A stretch of 64,000 nt of DNA from DASXHY01 sp035552155 (GTDB lineage: Bacteria; Verrucomicrobiota; Verrucomicrobiia; Limisphaerales; DASXHY01): positions 248,001 to 312,000 of the forward strand of contig DASZLX010000050.1 of NCBI GenBank assembly GCA_035552155.1. The letters are read 5' to 3'. How positions within the stretch are numbered: position 1 is the stretch's first letter; each line of letters begins with the position of its first letter. The notes beneath the pieces were generated by a model. That model had not been told where the DNA came from, did no database searches, and worked only from the letters and a program-made list of their open reading frames with translations. Below, piece by piece: positions 25,702-34,458 of this stretch. Both the position numbers and the translations under genes were made by a program.

Positions 25702-25761
25702 ACCTTATTAGAAGGTGTCTTGTGGCTCAAAGTCGAGCCGAATTTGGGCGAAGAGGGGATT

Positions 25762-25782
25762 CCGTCCGCTAAAGGCGGACGG
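25762..25782. repeat. hairpin CCGTCCGC/GCGGACGG
   Basis: Eight-base perfect arms around a TAAAG loop (CCGTCCGC, 25762-25769; GCGGACGG, 25775-25782). It lies between the sigma-factor terminator and the kinase start. There is no T-run, so it is more likely a dispersed palindrome than a terminator. Confidence 0.5.
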
Positions 25783-25814
25783 CGAGATCACAGCGCGGCG
25801 TTTCTACCGAACGA

Positions 25815-25849
25815 AAATTAAAAACCCAGGAAAGCGTTGCTTTCCTGGG
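25815..25849 (-). terminator. intrinsic terminator of the sigma-factor gene
   Basis: CCCAGGAAAG, CGTTG, CTTTCCTGGG: a perfect 10-bp stem. It is followed on the minus strand by TTTTAATTTT. It lies 25 bp after the stop codon of the gene at 25874-26932. Confidence 0.9.
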
Positions 25850-25873
25850 CTGTGATAAATCTCGATGCGGTTC

Positions 25874-26932
25874 TTACGCCGCCACGGCGAGCGTTTCCGG
25901 CTCTTCCGAGGGCCGGTCGCGTTTTTCCATGATTTTCCGGATAGTCTTCAACGCCTGTTCCTGGATCTGGCGGATGCGCTCGCGGGTCACGCCGAAGCGT
26001 TCGCCGACTTCCTCGAGCGTCCGTTCTTTGCCGTCGCTCAAACCGAAGCGCATGGCGAGAATTTCGCGTTCGCGTTCCGGCAGCGTGGCCAGGATTTCCT
26101 GCACCAGGGCGTTGTCGCTTTCGTAAACGAGTTGCTCGGAAGGCAGCGTGGCATTCGGATCCGCCACGACTTCCGACACGCGGTCGTTCTCGTCATCGCC
26201 AATCGGCGCATCGAGCGAGACCGGCGCCCGTGAGGCGGCGCGGTAACGCCGCACACGCCGGGCGTCCAGGCCTAATTCGCTGGCGACTTCTTCGTCAGTG
26301 GGCTCGCGGTCGAGCACTTCGCGCAGCCGCATTTCGGCCCGACGGATGTGCGCGACCTTGTCCACCACGTGCACGGGGAGGCGAATGGTTTTCGATTGAT
26401 TGGCGAGCGCGCGTTTGATGGCCTGCTTGATCCACCACGACGCGTAGGTGGAAAGCTTCGCGCCTTTCTTGGGATCGAATCTTTCGACGCCTTTCATCAG
26501 GCCGATGTTGCCCTCATTGATCAGGTCGAGGAGCGGCAGGCCGAGATTTTCGTAATCGCGGGCAATTTTCACGACGAGGCGCAAGTTGGCTTTGATCATT
26601 TGTTCGCGCGCGCTTTTGTCACCGCGTTTAATGCGCTTGGCCAGGACGATTTCCTCGGCTGGCGTCAGCAATTTCACCTGCCCAATTTCGCGGAGATAAA
26701 GTTGCAGCGAGTCGCCGCGTGAAACATCGGCTTCAACCGGCTGGGTTTCCGGCGCGGTCTTCGTAACCGGCGCCTTCACGTCCGTCGCATCAAATTCGAT
26801 GCGCGACCGGGCCGAGCGGTTCTTCCTGGGGCGACGGTGGGCGGCTGGTTTGGCCGCGCCCGTTCCTGTGGTTTCCAACGCACGGACAGCTTCCGCCGCC
26901 GGGCGTCCTTGTAATGCAGTTGGTATTCTCAT
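25874..26932 (-). CDS. RNA polymerase sigma-70 factor (RpoD/SigA group 1-2)
   Basis: A 352-residue sigma factor. A basic, disordered N-terminus precedes region 1.2 (DSLQLYLREIGQVKLLTPAEE). Region 2 has NLRLVVKIARDYENLGLPLLDLINEGNIGLMKGVERF and YASWWIKQAIKRAL, covering -10 recognition. Region 3 follows, then region 4 (TLEEVGERFGVTRERIRQIQEQALKTIR, -35 recognition). It lacks the long region 1.1 and non-conserved insert of a large RpoD, so it may be an alternative primary-like factor. ATG 26932 is preferred because GAAGGGA precedes it; an ATG at 26959 is also in frame. A strong terminator follows. Confidence 0.93.
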   Translation of the reverse strand: MRIPTALQGRPAAEAVRALETTGTGAAKPAAHRRPRKNRSARSRIEFDATDVKAPVTKTAPETQPVEADVSRGDSLQLYLREIGQVKLLTPAEEIVLAKRIKRGDKSAREQMIKANLRLVVKIARDYENLGLPLLDLINEGNIGLMKGVERFDPKKGAKLSTYASWWIKQAIKRALANQSKTIRLPVHVVDKVAHIRRAEMRLREVLDREPTDEEVASELGLDARRVRRYRAASRAPVSLDAPIGDDENDRVSEVVADPNATLPSEQLVYESDNALVQEILATLPEREREILAMRFGLSDGKERTLEEVGERFGVTRERIRQIQEQALKTIRKIMEKRDRPSEEPETLAVAA

Positions 26933-27027
26933 TTTAGTCCCTTCAGTTCTCTCAGACATCCCGGGGCATTAATTCGTTCATGAAAATGCCCGGGTTAAAA
27001 TTATTGGTTAAATTTAATCACTGGTGT

Positions 27028-27360
27028 TCAGGCGGGGGCCGACACCGCTTCCAAGGTGGAGACGATGACTTTCTTGCTCACCACGCCGACGGTTTGTTTG
27101 CGCACTTCGCCGCCAACGAAATAAAGCAGCGTCGGGATGGAGCGGATGCCGAAACGCTCGGCGAGCGCGGAATTCTGATCGATATTAACCTTGGCCACTT
27201 TGGCGCGCCCACCCTGCTCGGTGGCGACTTCGTCCAGGACCGGCCCCAGCATTTTGCAGGGCCCACACCATTCCGCCCAAAAATCCACGACCACCGGTTG
27301 CGCGGATTTCAGGACTTCCGCCTCGAAGTTCCCTTCGTTGATTTCAATCGTCGGTTTCAT
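27028..27360 (-). CDS. trxA: thioredoxin
   Basis: A 110-residue thiol-disulfide oxidoreductase. The active site is WCGPC in VVVDFWAEWCGPCKM (about 22-36), with the cis-Pro loop RSIPTLLYF and a normal thioredoxin length. The start ATG 27360 (MKPTIEINEGNFEAEVL) has GGAGAC upstream; 18 further codons in the frame are not conserved. It follows the Rrf2 regulator by 66 bp on the same strand, suggesting redox-linked co-regulation. Confidence 0.95.
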   Translation of the reverse strand: MKPTIEINEGNFEAEVLKSAQPVVVDFWAEWCGPCKMLGPVLDEVATEQGGRAKVAKVNIDQNSALAERFGIRSIPTLLYFVGGEVRKQTVGVVSKKVIVSTLEAVSAPA

Positions 27361-27426
27361 TTTGGTCTCCGTTGTTATTTCTATTGTAATCGATGCTGTT
27401 ACAATTTCGCACAAAAAAAGAGAACG

Positions 27427-27873
27427 TCAAACGGCTTGTTTTTTGGCCTCCAGGCACGTTTCGCGAGCGGCTCGGACGACGTCCGCCAGAGTGGTTCTTT
27501 TCAAATCCTGTGCCAGGGCGCTCTCGGCCGAGGCGAATACCTTGTCCAGGGTTTTTCGGATGCAATGTCCGACCGGGCAGCCGGCGTTCGGCTTTTTTTG
27601 TGGCGAGGCGAATGACTCGTGGCCCTCTACGGCACGGTAAATTTCTGCGAGATTAATACGTTGGGGAGAACGACTTAGGCGAGACCCTGCGCCTGCGCCC
27701 TTGCGGGTTTCGACGAGCCGGGCTTGTTGCAAGGACAACAACAGGCGCCGAATAATCACGGGATTGGTGTTCACGCTGTCGGCCAGACATCCGGACGTGA
27801 CGGGATCGCCTTCCTTGTAAGCCAGGACGGCGAGCACGTGCACGGCCATCGCAAATCGGCAGCTGGTTTTCAT
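27427..27873 (-). CDS. Rrf2-family transcriptional regulator
   Basis: A 148-residue winged-helix regulator. The N-terminal HTH reads MKTSCRFAMAVHVLAVLAYKEGDPVTS..LADSVNTNPVIIRRLLLSLQQARLVETRKGAGAGSRL (about 1-68). The C-terminal helices carry CPVGHC (about 98-103) plus a further Cys at about 140. This is a plausible Fe-S or thiol sensor site, although the spacing differs from IscR/NsrR. It sits upstream of trxA. The dyad at 27889-27905 between its -35 and -10 suggests autorepression. Confidence 0.92.
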   Translation of the reverse strand: MKTSCRFAMAVHVLAVLAYKEGDPVTSGCLADSVNTNPVIIRRLLLSLQQARLVETRKGAGAGSRLSRSPQRINLAEIYRAVEGHESFASPQKKPNAGCPVGHCIRKTLDKVFASAESALAQDLKRTTLADVVRAARETCLEAKKQAV

Positions 27874-27888
27874 TCCGTTGCGTATAAG

Positions 27889-27914
27889 GTAACCACTTGG
27901 GTTACATTTGTCAA
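27889..27914 (-). promoter_or_regulatory. promoter with dyad operator of the rrf2-trxA unit
   Basis: On the minus strand a perfect TTGACA (-35, 27909-27914) is followed after 18 bp by TACCTT as a possible -10. Between and overlapping them lies GTAACC, five bases, GGTTAC, a perfect 6-bp dyad (27889-27905). A repressor bound there would block RNA polymerase, and the adjacent rrf2 product is the natural candidate. Confidence 0.65.
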
Positions 27915-28062
27915 GGAATCGCCCGCAGGCGCGGTAGTCTTAAATTCGATGCAGGAGCGCGGAGTTTGTTCCCCGCCGGGAATTCAACGCAAAGGCGCAA
28001 GGGAGCCAAGACGCAAAGGGGGATGACTGTTGATGGCGTGAAAGGCTTGCCCAATTATGGCC

Positions 28063-28626
28063 TCAATGATCAACGCTGACGCCGCTATTGAGTAAAATCC
28101 AATCTGCAGCGGCAGGCAAATTATCGACGATGACGGCGGTGGAGAGCTTTTCGCCAGAGGAGCGTTCCAGTTCCGCGCCGTAACCTGTCCGCACGAGGAT
28201 GCTTTTTTCGACTCCCGCGTTCCAGCCGGATTCCAAATCAATCAGCTTGTCGCCGACAACATAGCTGCGGGAGAGGTCGAGTCCGAATTCGTCGCGGGCA
28301 TCGAAAAGAAATTGAGGGGAGGGTTTGCGGCCGCGGCTGGGCTGGCCGGGGGCTTCGGGGGCGACATAGATTTTTTCAAAACGCACGGCATCGCGGGCAA
28401 AAAGATCGCTGAGGTGCCGGTTGACCCGGTCGACGTCCGCGAGTGTGAAATAACCACGGCCCACGCCCGATTGGTTGGAGACGATGAATAATTTAAACCC
28501 GGCCATCTGGAGGCGCTTCAACGCGGTGGCGGCGCCGGGGAACACCGCTACGTCCTCAATTTGGCTGAGGTAATTTTTCTCCGCGATTAAGGTGCCGTCG
28601 CGGTCCAGGAACACAGCGCGATTCAC
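28063..28626 (-). CDS. gmhB: HAD-family D,D-heptose 1,7-bisphosphate phosphatase-like protein
   Basis: A 187-residue HAD hydrolase of the histidinol-phosphatase/GmhB group. The family enzyme removes the 7-phosphate in LPS heptose synthesis. Motif I is FLDRDGTLI (both Asp present), motif II is VSNQSG, the Lys region is GRKPSP and motif IV is VVGDKLIDLESGWNAG. The zinc loop of classical GmhB (Cys-x-His..Cys-x-Cys before RKP) is replaced by VAPEAPGQPSRGRKP, so no zinc site is visible. A related sugar-phosphate phosphatase role is possible. Confidence 0.85.
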   Translation of the reverse strand: MNRAVFLDRDGTLIAEKNYLSQIEDVAVFPGAATALKRLQMAGFKLFIVSNQSGVGRGYFTLADVDRVNRHLSDLFARDAVRFEKIYVAPEAPGQPSRGRKPSPQFLFDARDEFGLDLSRSYVVGDKLIDLESGWNAGVEKSILVRTGYGAELERSSGEKLSTAVIVDNLPAAADWILLNSGVSVDH

Positions 28627-28682
28627 AGGCGGCGAGTGTTTGGGAAAGCGTGCCGGTAGGGAAGCAGAAATTGAATGTGGAC

Positions 28683-28717
28683 AAAAAAAGAACGCGAAGC
28701 CTTGCGGCTTCGCGTTC
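28683..28717 (-). terminator. intrinsic terminator after the giant Ig-like gene
   Basis: GAACGCGAAGCC, TTGC, GGCTTCGCGTTC: a perfect 12-bp stem. It is followed on the minus strand by seven Ts, 18 bp beyond the stop codon at 28735. Confidence 0.93.
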
Positions 28718-28734
28718 CTGGAATTTCGGACCGA

Positions 28735-31700
28735 TTAGGGCTTGAACCGATAGAACACGGCATTCGTGCCAATGGTGCTATTCGTGAGGGGAGGCGTTAC
28801 TCCCGGAACGTCTTCGAACGGCACGAGCAGATTGGTCGTCGATTGGATCAGCAAGGTTGGATCGGACCAATCCAGAACGACGTCGGTTCCAATCGGTTGA
28901 ACTGAGAGCGACGGGAACACGGCATCGAACGTAGTGCCGACCTTTAGATGGCTGACACTGATTGAACCACCGTTTGCGCCGGATTCGCGGAGTTCGAATT
29001 GGCTCATGTTAAACAGATTCGTGGCTGTGGCCGGGGGTGTCGTATCCGTGATGCTCGACGAGTTCGAGTTGAGCGGATCGACCCACAGGGTTGAGAAGCC
29101 ATTGCTCAGCGTCAATGACATGACCACGACATAATTGCTGCCGGGCGTCAGGTCCAGGGGAAGCATTTGAGCGGTGAGCGCGGTGCCGCCGACGGCGTTG
29201 GCGATGCCGAGGCGGAAGAAGCCGGGCGCGGCGCCGTTGGTCGCTGCGACCACGCAGCCTTCCACATCGGCGGTATTTCCCGAGCCATCATTGAACATGG
29301 TGAAGTAAGTGCCGTTATTTCGCGGCATCCTGGATGAATCCATATTGATGACGTAGCTGGCATACAGAACCGCCGGGCTGTTGGTCCGGTAAGGAGCGCC
29401 CAGCAGGGCGGTTTGCAGATTTTCGGTGTTGTCGAACGTGTCGACCACCGCCGCGCCGTTTCCAACGTGCATCTGGCCCAATACACCGCTGAGGTGCTGC
29501 CAAAAACCGGCCGATATGACATCCAGCGAGCCGCTGTTGTCATAGCCAAAGTAGTCGATGGCCACGACGTTGGTATTCGGGCGGACCATCAAGGCGATAT
29601 TGGCGGGAGTGCTTCTCGGTTCCACCGTATCGTTGTCGTTTACGGCAATGGTCAGCAGGGCGACGCCCAGTTGGTTGTTCGCCGGAGTGATGGTCAGCGT
29701 CGGATTGAACGTCCCTTGATTGCCGACCACGATATTGCCGGAAGGAACCAGGGTGTTGTTATCCGAAGTGACGGTATAACTGAGCTGGCCGGCCGAGGAC
29801 CGGTCGTCACTCACTGTGAACGGAATCACCACCGGTTGGTTGGCCAGGGTGTTGGTGGATCCGGGGCCGTGGACCAGGGAGTTGGTCGGCGCGAGGTTTA
29901 TGGAAGTCACCGTGAGGATGAACCAGGATGTTGAGGAATCGCCATTGGTGTCCGTGACGGTTACCATGATGGGGGCGGCGTCGATCTGGTCCGGAATCGG
30001 ATTGTTGGGCACAATGTGCAGGGTGCGGCTGGTTCCGCTGCCGCCAAAGGTGAACGTGGGGTTCACTTTGGTGGGGTTCAGCGATACCGCGTTGAAGGTC
30101 AGTAGATTGGCCGGTGTCGTCCCGGGCGTCACCGTGAAATCAACCGTAGTGGTTTCGAAGTCGGCCAGATTCGTGTTTACGAACTCACCCAGGATCGGGG
30201 GAACGCTCGTGGCATTGGTGATGGTGTCGCCGGTGACGGTGACCAGGTCGTAGGTGACGGTACCGCTGGTGCCGTAAGTATTGGCGGTGCCGACGTAGCC
30301 ATTGTTGGTTCCCAGCCCGTAGAGCGCGGTGCTTTGGAATTCGGTGACGACGCGAACGCCGAAGTCCGGGTTGTTGGCCACACCCGGGAACCCGGTCAAG
30401 TCGTAGCTATACGGCAGATAACTCGAGGCGATGCCATTGAAGCTGGAGCTGGCGGGGAAGTCCGTCCAATCGGTTTGATTGGTGGTGTATTGCAAGCGTT
30501 CATAGTCGCTCGCCGTGGCGGACACACGTGATTCGTAGGAAACCTTGATGTTGCGCGCTCCGAGCGTGCTGACGTTGAACTGAACGCCATTTTGTTTATT
30601 GCCGCCCGTCAGGGGATACGTCGAGGTGCCCCAGGAGAACGGCGGCAGGTGCTGGGTGAAACCCGTGCCATCATTCGCATCCACCGAGCCCGAGAACGGC
30701 GAGGTGGGCGGAATAAAGGGAGTGCCCACCGCAGAGGCCGTGCCGTTGCCGAGGAACGGAGCGGGGTTGTTAAGAGAGTTCGGATTGACGGCAGTGTTGG
30801 TGAATTCAACTCCGTTGAAGTCCCAAAATGCCAGTGTGGCGTGGTCGGATACATCCAGCAGCGAAACCACGGAACTGGTGACGGATCCAAAGGTGCCCGT
30901 GGCAACCAAAAAGACGTTGGTCGGATCCGTTAACTGCAGATTGGAGAAGGTCAGGATGCTGGAGGTCGAGCCGGAAATGGTCGAACCGCTCGTTTGAGCG
31001 CCGTCGCTTATGGGGGCGAGTGGGTTGCCGTTCGCGTCCGCGAAATACCATTGATAAGACAAACCGGAGCCCGCGACGACGGCGGAGAACTGCGCGGTGC
31101 CATACAATAGCCCGTGCGTGCTGGCGGGGCCGGAGAGAAGGCTGGGGTCGTTGGTGACCAGGAGGGAAACCACCGCGCTGGTCGCGTTGATTGAAGTGAC
31201 GTTCGACGCGACGACCTGGTAACCGGCGGTGTCACCGCCGGTAATGCCCGCGAGAGTGAAGACGTTGGTGGTTCCAATGAAAATCAGATTCGTATCCGTC
31301 GCGGTCTCCTTGTACCAGAAATAAGTGAAGGGCGGAGTGCCGGAATTGGCCACAGTAAACGTGGCATTCTGCCCCGCCCGGTTGGTGATGCCAGCGGGAG
31401 TGACGCTGGTGATGGCCGGCGGGAAGTTGGTGACGGTCAGGGTGGCCACGCTGCTGGTGGCCGCGCCGGAGGAGTTTGTGAGAATCGCAAAATAACCTCC
31501 CACATCCGCGGAGGAGATATTGGCGATAGTCAAAGCGGTGGTGGTGGAACCGGAGATGGTGGAACCCGAACCGGTGGCGCCATCGGAAAGGGCGTTGGTG
31601 GTTCCGCCGGCGATTTTAAACCAGAAATTGTCGGCCGTCGGAGAGCCGGGGTTGGCGGTCAAAGTGAATTTCACCGTCGCGGCCGGATTGGTTGCGATGG

Positions 31701-33069
31701 TGGATGGCGTGATGGCGGTGATGACCGGATTGGGCGTGACGGTCAGCGAAGCCACGCTGCTGGTGGCCGAGCCGCTCGAATTGGTGAGAATGGCAAAGAT
31801 GCTGTAGCTGCCACCCGTGAGATTGCTTAGCGTGAGCACCCCGCCCGGCGCATGGGAAATCAGGTTCGTCGTGGTCCCGGTGACCTCGTACCAGTTGTTG
31901 CTGGCGACGGGGCTGCCGGTGAAACCGGTCAACTTGAAGGTCGCTGTGCCGCCGCTGCTGGCGCTGAGGCTGGAAGGATTGATTGCGGAAATGCTGGGGG
32001 CCAGGGGGCCCGAAACCGTGTTCGTAGGCGCAAACGTCACTGAACGGAAGGCGGTATTCGCCGAGGCAACCGCGTTGGTCACGATGGCCGCACCGACGCC
32101 AGTGTCCTGCACTTTAACTAAAGCACTTCCGTTGGCGAGGGTGGCATAGATTGTCGGCGGTGTTGTAGTCCAGTCCACTGCCACGCCATCGGCTGCAGGC
32201 GCGAGCGAATAGAGAAAGCTCCAAGTTCCGCTGTTATTCGTCCACTTTTCAATTCCGCCGGGTCCGCTCGAAGTGCTGAACGTGGTGGAATCAACCATGT
32301 AGGCCTGATCCATGGCGGGGCTGAATGAAAAAGCCAAGGGCGCTGAGCTGCTGCTGCCGAAAAGGTTCACAGCCGTGTTCCCGGTGCCGGTAGGCGTGCC
32401 TGTGATTTTGTAAATTCCGCGAGTGCCCGAGCCGGTGGAGAAATAGATGTCCCCTCCGACCACTTGAATAACACGTTCATTGGCTACGGTTGTGGAAATA
32501 TAATTGGTCGAGGTAGTGGTCCCAAAATAAAACGTTCCAACGACCGAGCCTGAACCCCAGTAGTTGCCGTTGCCATCGGTCGCGACGGAGCGAAGGTTGC
32601 CGCTGTTAAAAGCAACTGCCGTGGTAATAGGAGTATAAGTTCCATTGTAATCCACGGTGGCCACGATGCGGGGATTGGCTACAGCGCCGCCCGGCAGGCC
32701 GGCCGTGCCGAGAGGCACATTGTATCCCCCGAAAACCAGGTTTGTGCCGGAGGGGCTAAGACTTACGAAGCCTTCGGTCGTGGAATTGCCCGTATCGACC
32801 AACGCGTTCGCGCCATTGGTTGGAATCGCCACCGTGCTGACGAAAGTTCCACTGGGCGTATATTGGTCGAAAAAAACGGCAGCGCCGGCACCGGACAATG
32901 CCGCACTTCCGTCGCCGACCCGGTCCACAACGATATTCCCCTGGGTGAAAGGTTGAGCCAATTGGGCGGAAGCCTTATTGGTCACCAGGCAAAGGGCCGC
33001 CACGGCAACTCCGGCGGACCAAGTCGCGCGCCATCGCGATTTTACGGATTTCATCGGGTTCATTTTCAT
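28735..33069 (-). CDS. giant secreted protein with Ig-like repeats
   Basis: A 1444-residue exported protein. Signal peptide about 1-36 (SAGVAVAALCLVTNKASAQ). The N-terminal third is beta-propeller-like (NGNYWGSGSVVGTFYFG; GGDIYFSTGSGTRGIYKITG). Four Ig-like domains follow at about 350-770, three of them starting SISAINPS, VITAITPS or AITSVTPA and ending TSSVA.LTVT. Cadherin-like and carbohydrate-binding-like beta domains come next. The last 55 residues (VLDWSDPTLLIQSTTNLL..FYRFKP) form a C-terminal module also seen in the subtilase at 40866. The function is probably surface adhesion or polymer binding. I chose ATG 33069, just ahead of the signal peptide. Confidence 0.85.
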   Translation of the reverse strand: MKMNPMKSVKSRWRATWSAGVAVAALCLVTNKASAQLAQPFTQGNIVVDRVGDGSAALSGAGAAVFFDQYTPSGTFVSTVAIPTNGANALVDTGNSTTEGFVSLSPSGTNLVFGGYNVPLGTAGLPGGAVANPRIVATVDYNGTYTPITTAVAFNSGNLRSVATDGNGNYWGSGSVVGTFYFGTTTSTNYISTTVANERVIQVVGGDIYFSTGSGTRGIYKITGTPTGTGNTAVNLFGSSSSAPLAFSFSPAMDQAYMVDSTTFSTSSGPGGIEKWTNNSGTWSFLYSLAPAADGVAVDWTTTPPTIYATLANGSALVKVQDTGVGAAIVTNAVASANTAFRSVTFAPTNTVSGPLAPSISAINPSSLSASSGGTATFKLTGFTGSPVASNNWYEVTGTTTNLISHAPGGVLTLSNLTGGSYSIFAILTNSSGSATSSVASLTVTPNPVITAITPSTIATNPAATVKFTLTANPGSPTADNFWFKIAGGTTNALSDGATGSGSTISGSTTTALTIANISSADVGGYFAILTNSSGAATSSVATLTVTNFPPAITSVTPAGITNRAGQNATFTVANSGTPPFTYFWYKETATDTNLIFIGTTNVFTLAGITGGDTAGYQVVASNVTSINATSAVVSLLVTNDPSLLSGPASTHGLLYGTAQFSAVVAGSGLSYQWYFADANGNPLAPISDGAQTSGSTISGSTSSILTFSNLQLTDPTNVFLVATGTFGSVTSSVVSLLDVSDHATLAFWDFNGVEFTNTAVNPNSLNNPAPFLGNGTASAVGTPFIPPTSPFSGSVDANDGTGFTQHLPPFSWGTSTYPLTGGNKQNGVQFNVSTLGARNIKVSYESRVSATASDYERLQYTTNQTDWTDFPASSSFNGIASSYLPYSYDLTGFPGVANNPDFGVRVVTEFQSTALYGLGTNNGYVGTANTYGTSGTVTYDLVTVTGDTITNATSVPPILGEFVNTNLADFETTTVDFTVTPGTTPANLLTFNAVSLNPTKVNPTFTFGGSGTSRTLHIVPNNPIPDQIDAAPIMVTVTDTNGDSSTSWFILTVTSINLAPTNSLVHGPGSTNTLANQPVVIPFTVSDDRSSAGQLSYTVTSDNNTLVPSGNIVVGNQGTFNPTLTITPANNQLGVALLTIAVNDNDTVEPRSTPANIALMVRPNTNVVAIDYFGYDNSGSLDVISAGFWQHLSGVLGQMHVGNGAAVVDTFDNTENLQTALLGAPYRTNSPAVLYASYVINMDSSRMPRNNGTYFTMFNDGSGNTADVEGCVVAATNGAAPGFFRLGIANAVGGTALTAQMLPLDLTPGSNYVVVMSLTLSNGFSTLWVDPLNSNSSSITDTTPPATATNLFNMSQFELRESGANGGSISVSHLKVGTTFDAVFPSLSVQPIGTDVVLDWSDPTLLIQSTTNLLVPFEDVPGVTPPLTNSTIGTNAVFYRFKP

Positions 33070-33140
33070 AGTTCGATTTTTTAAACGGTTTACGGGATTC
33101 GAAATTCGGGTGTCGGCGGAATTCAAGGCTGATCGATCGC

Positions 33141-34007
33141 TTAATTCGGCGTGGTGGGAGAGGGATACCAGTACATGGTCCGCGACGTTTCCCACTCGGC
33201 TTCTCCGGTGTTCGCGGGGTTGGATGCCGTTCCGTTGGCAATCGCCGCCGGCTCCCAGAATTCATTGGTGTGGGCGACGCGGCAACTTCCATCGCACATG
33301 GCAAACACGCCGACCTTTTTGCCGTTGTGCCGCGCGATGGCGAAATAACCCGTGACATTGGACTGGGCCGCGTTCGGCGGTCCGCCCAGCGTGCCGTTGC
33401 CATCAACTTCGGCGATGAAAACCGTGTCGGTGGGTTTCAGAATGGTGGTGCGCTTAGTTTGCGACACGTGGGTGGAGGCGATGGTGCCGAAATTAATGCA
33501 CAGCCGTGAATTTTCCCCGTACATAAAATATGCTTTTGCCGGCATCAGTGGGTTTTGATAGCCCAGGGACGGGTCGGGATTGGGGGCCGAAGGACAGGAA
33601 AAGATCGTGTGGCTGCCCGGCAGCGGCGGGTCCTTCGCATGAAGATTGCCTCCGTAAAGATTGACCAGCGGCTGCATCGACAAAGTGGGGGGTATGCAGT
33701 TATACCATGCGTAATCATAATTATCGGTGGCGGTCGCAGAACCAGTGTCGTTAATCGACGAAGCCACATTACCTTCGTCGGGAATGGCGTCACGATTGTC
33801 GTCGGCATACATGCTGAAGCCGAGGGACCATTGTTTGGAATTACTGATGCACATCGTCGTTTGTGCTTTTGCCTTGGCCGAAGACAGCGCCGGCAGGAGC
33901 ATCGCCGCCAAAATCGCAATAATGGCGATGACCACCAGCAATTCGATGAGGGTGAAGCCAGGTGAGGGTTTGCGCCGGGGTTCCAGATTTTCGTTCGCGA
34001 CGGACAT
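33141..34007 (-). CDS. type IV pilin-like / type II secretion pseudopilin (prepilin N-methylation motif)
   Basis: A 288-residue protein. A short basic leader (MSVANENLEPRRKPSPG) precedes FTLIELLVVIAIIAILAAML, the prepilin peptidase cleavage site and hydrophobic stalk helix with Glu5. LPALSSAKAKAQTTMCISNSKQW and DDNRDAIPDEG follow, then a globular domain with H..GKKVGVFAMCDGSCRVAHTNEFW, typical of the H-X9-DG pilins abundant in Planctomycetota/Verrucomicrobiota. ATG 34007 has GGAAGAG 9 bp upstream. It lies 71 bp before the giant Ig-like gene, so the two are probably expressed together. Confidence 0.92.
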   Translation of the reverse strand: MSVANENLEPRRKPSPGFTLIELLVVIAIIAILAAMLLPALSSAKAKAQTTMCISNSKQWSLGFSMYADDNRDAIPDEGNVASSINDTGSATATDNYDYAWYNCIPPTLSMQPLVNLYGGNLHAKDPPLPGSHTIFSCPSAPNPDPSLGYQNPLMPAKAYFMYGENSRLCINFGTIASTHVSQTKRTTILKPTDTVFIAEVDGNGTLGGPPNAAQSNVTGYFAIARHNGKKVGVFAMCDGSCRVAHTNEFWEPAAIANGTASNPANTGEAEWETSRTMYWYPSPTTPN

Positions 34008-34458
34008 ATGCAACTCTTCCGCTGTTACCGATTTGAACTGAGTATGGTTATACCGATTCGCTTGCGACTCTACGGGGCGATAAAACAATTGCAAGCCAGC
34101 ATCTGCGCAATGTTATTAACATATTTCACAGATTTGGCGAGGCCTTTGCGCGGTTGTTACCGGTATGTAACGTGGCCGCCATAAAAACCCTAGTTGTCGC
34201 CGCCCGGCACGGGTAACGCTCGCTTCGAAATCCATTTTGGCAATCGAGCAGGCCTTGTTCCAATGGCCTCCCAAGGTCGCTCGGAGGGGGAAATAATCCC
34301 CCGAAATCGGCGGTTTTATGGAAAGATATTTTTTGAAGGCGGCGTCCAAAGGGGAAAGGCTGCACTTTTTTGGCCCGAATGTTTAATTAGAGCATTTCCA
34401 TCAAAGGTGTAGCGATGAGATGAAATCGGCTGACAGCGGTCTTTTTGAGCGTCCGGCT
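34008..34458. other. intergenic region upstream of the prepilin gene
   Basis: About 450 bp between the prepilin start and the stop of the kinase at 34459. Short frames here lack coding character. An AT-rich patch near 34100-34130 (GCAATGTTATTAACATATTTC) may contribute to the prepilin promoter, but no clear -35/-10 was assigned. Confidence 0.45.
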
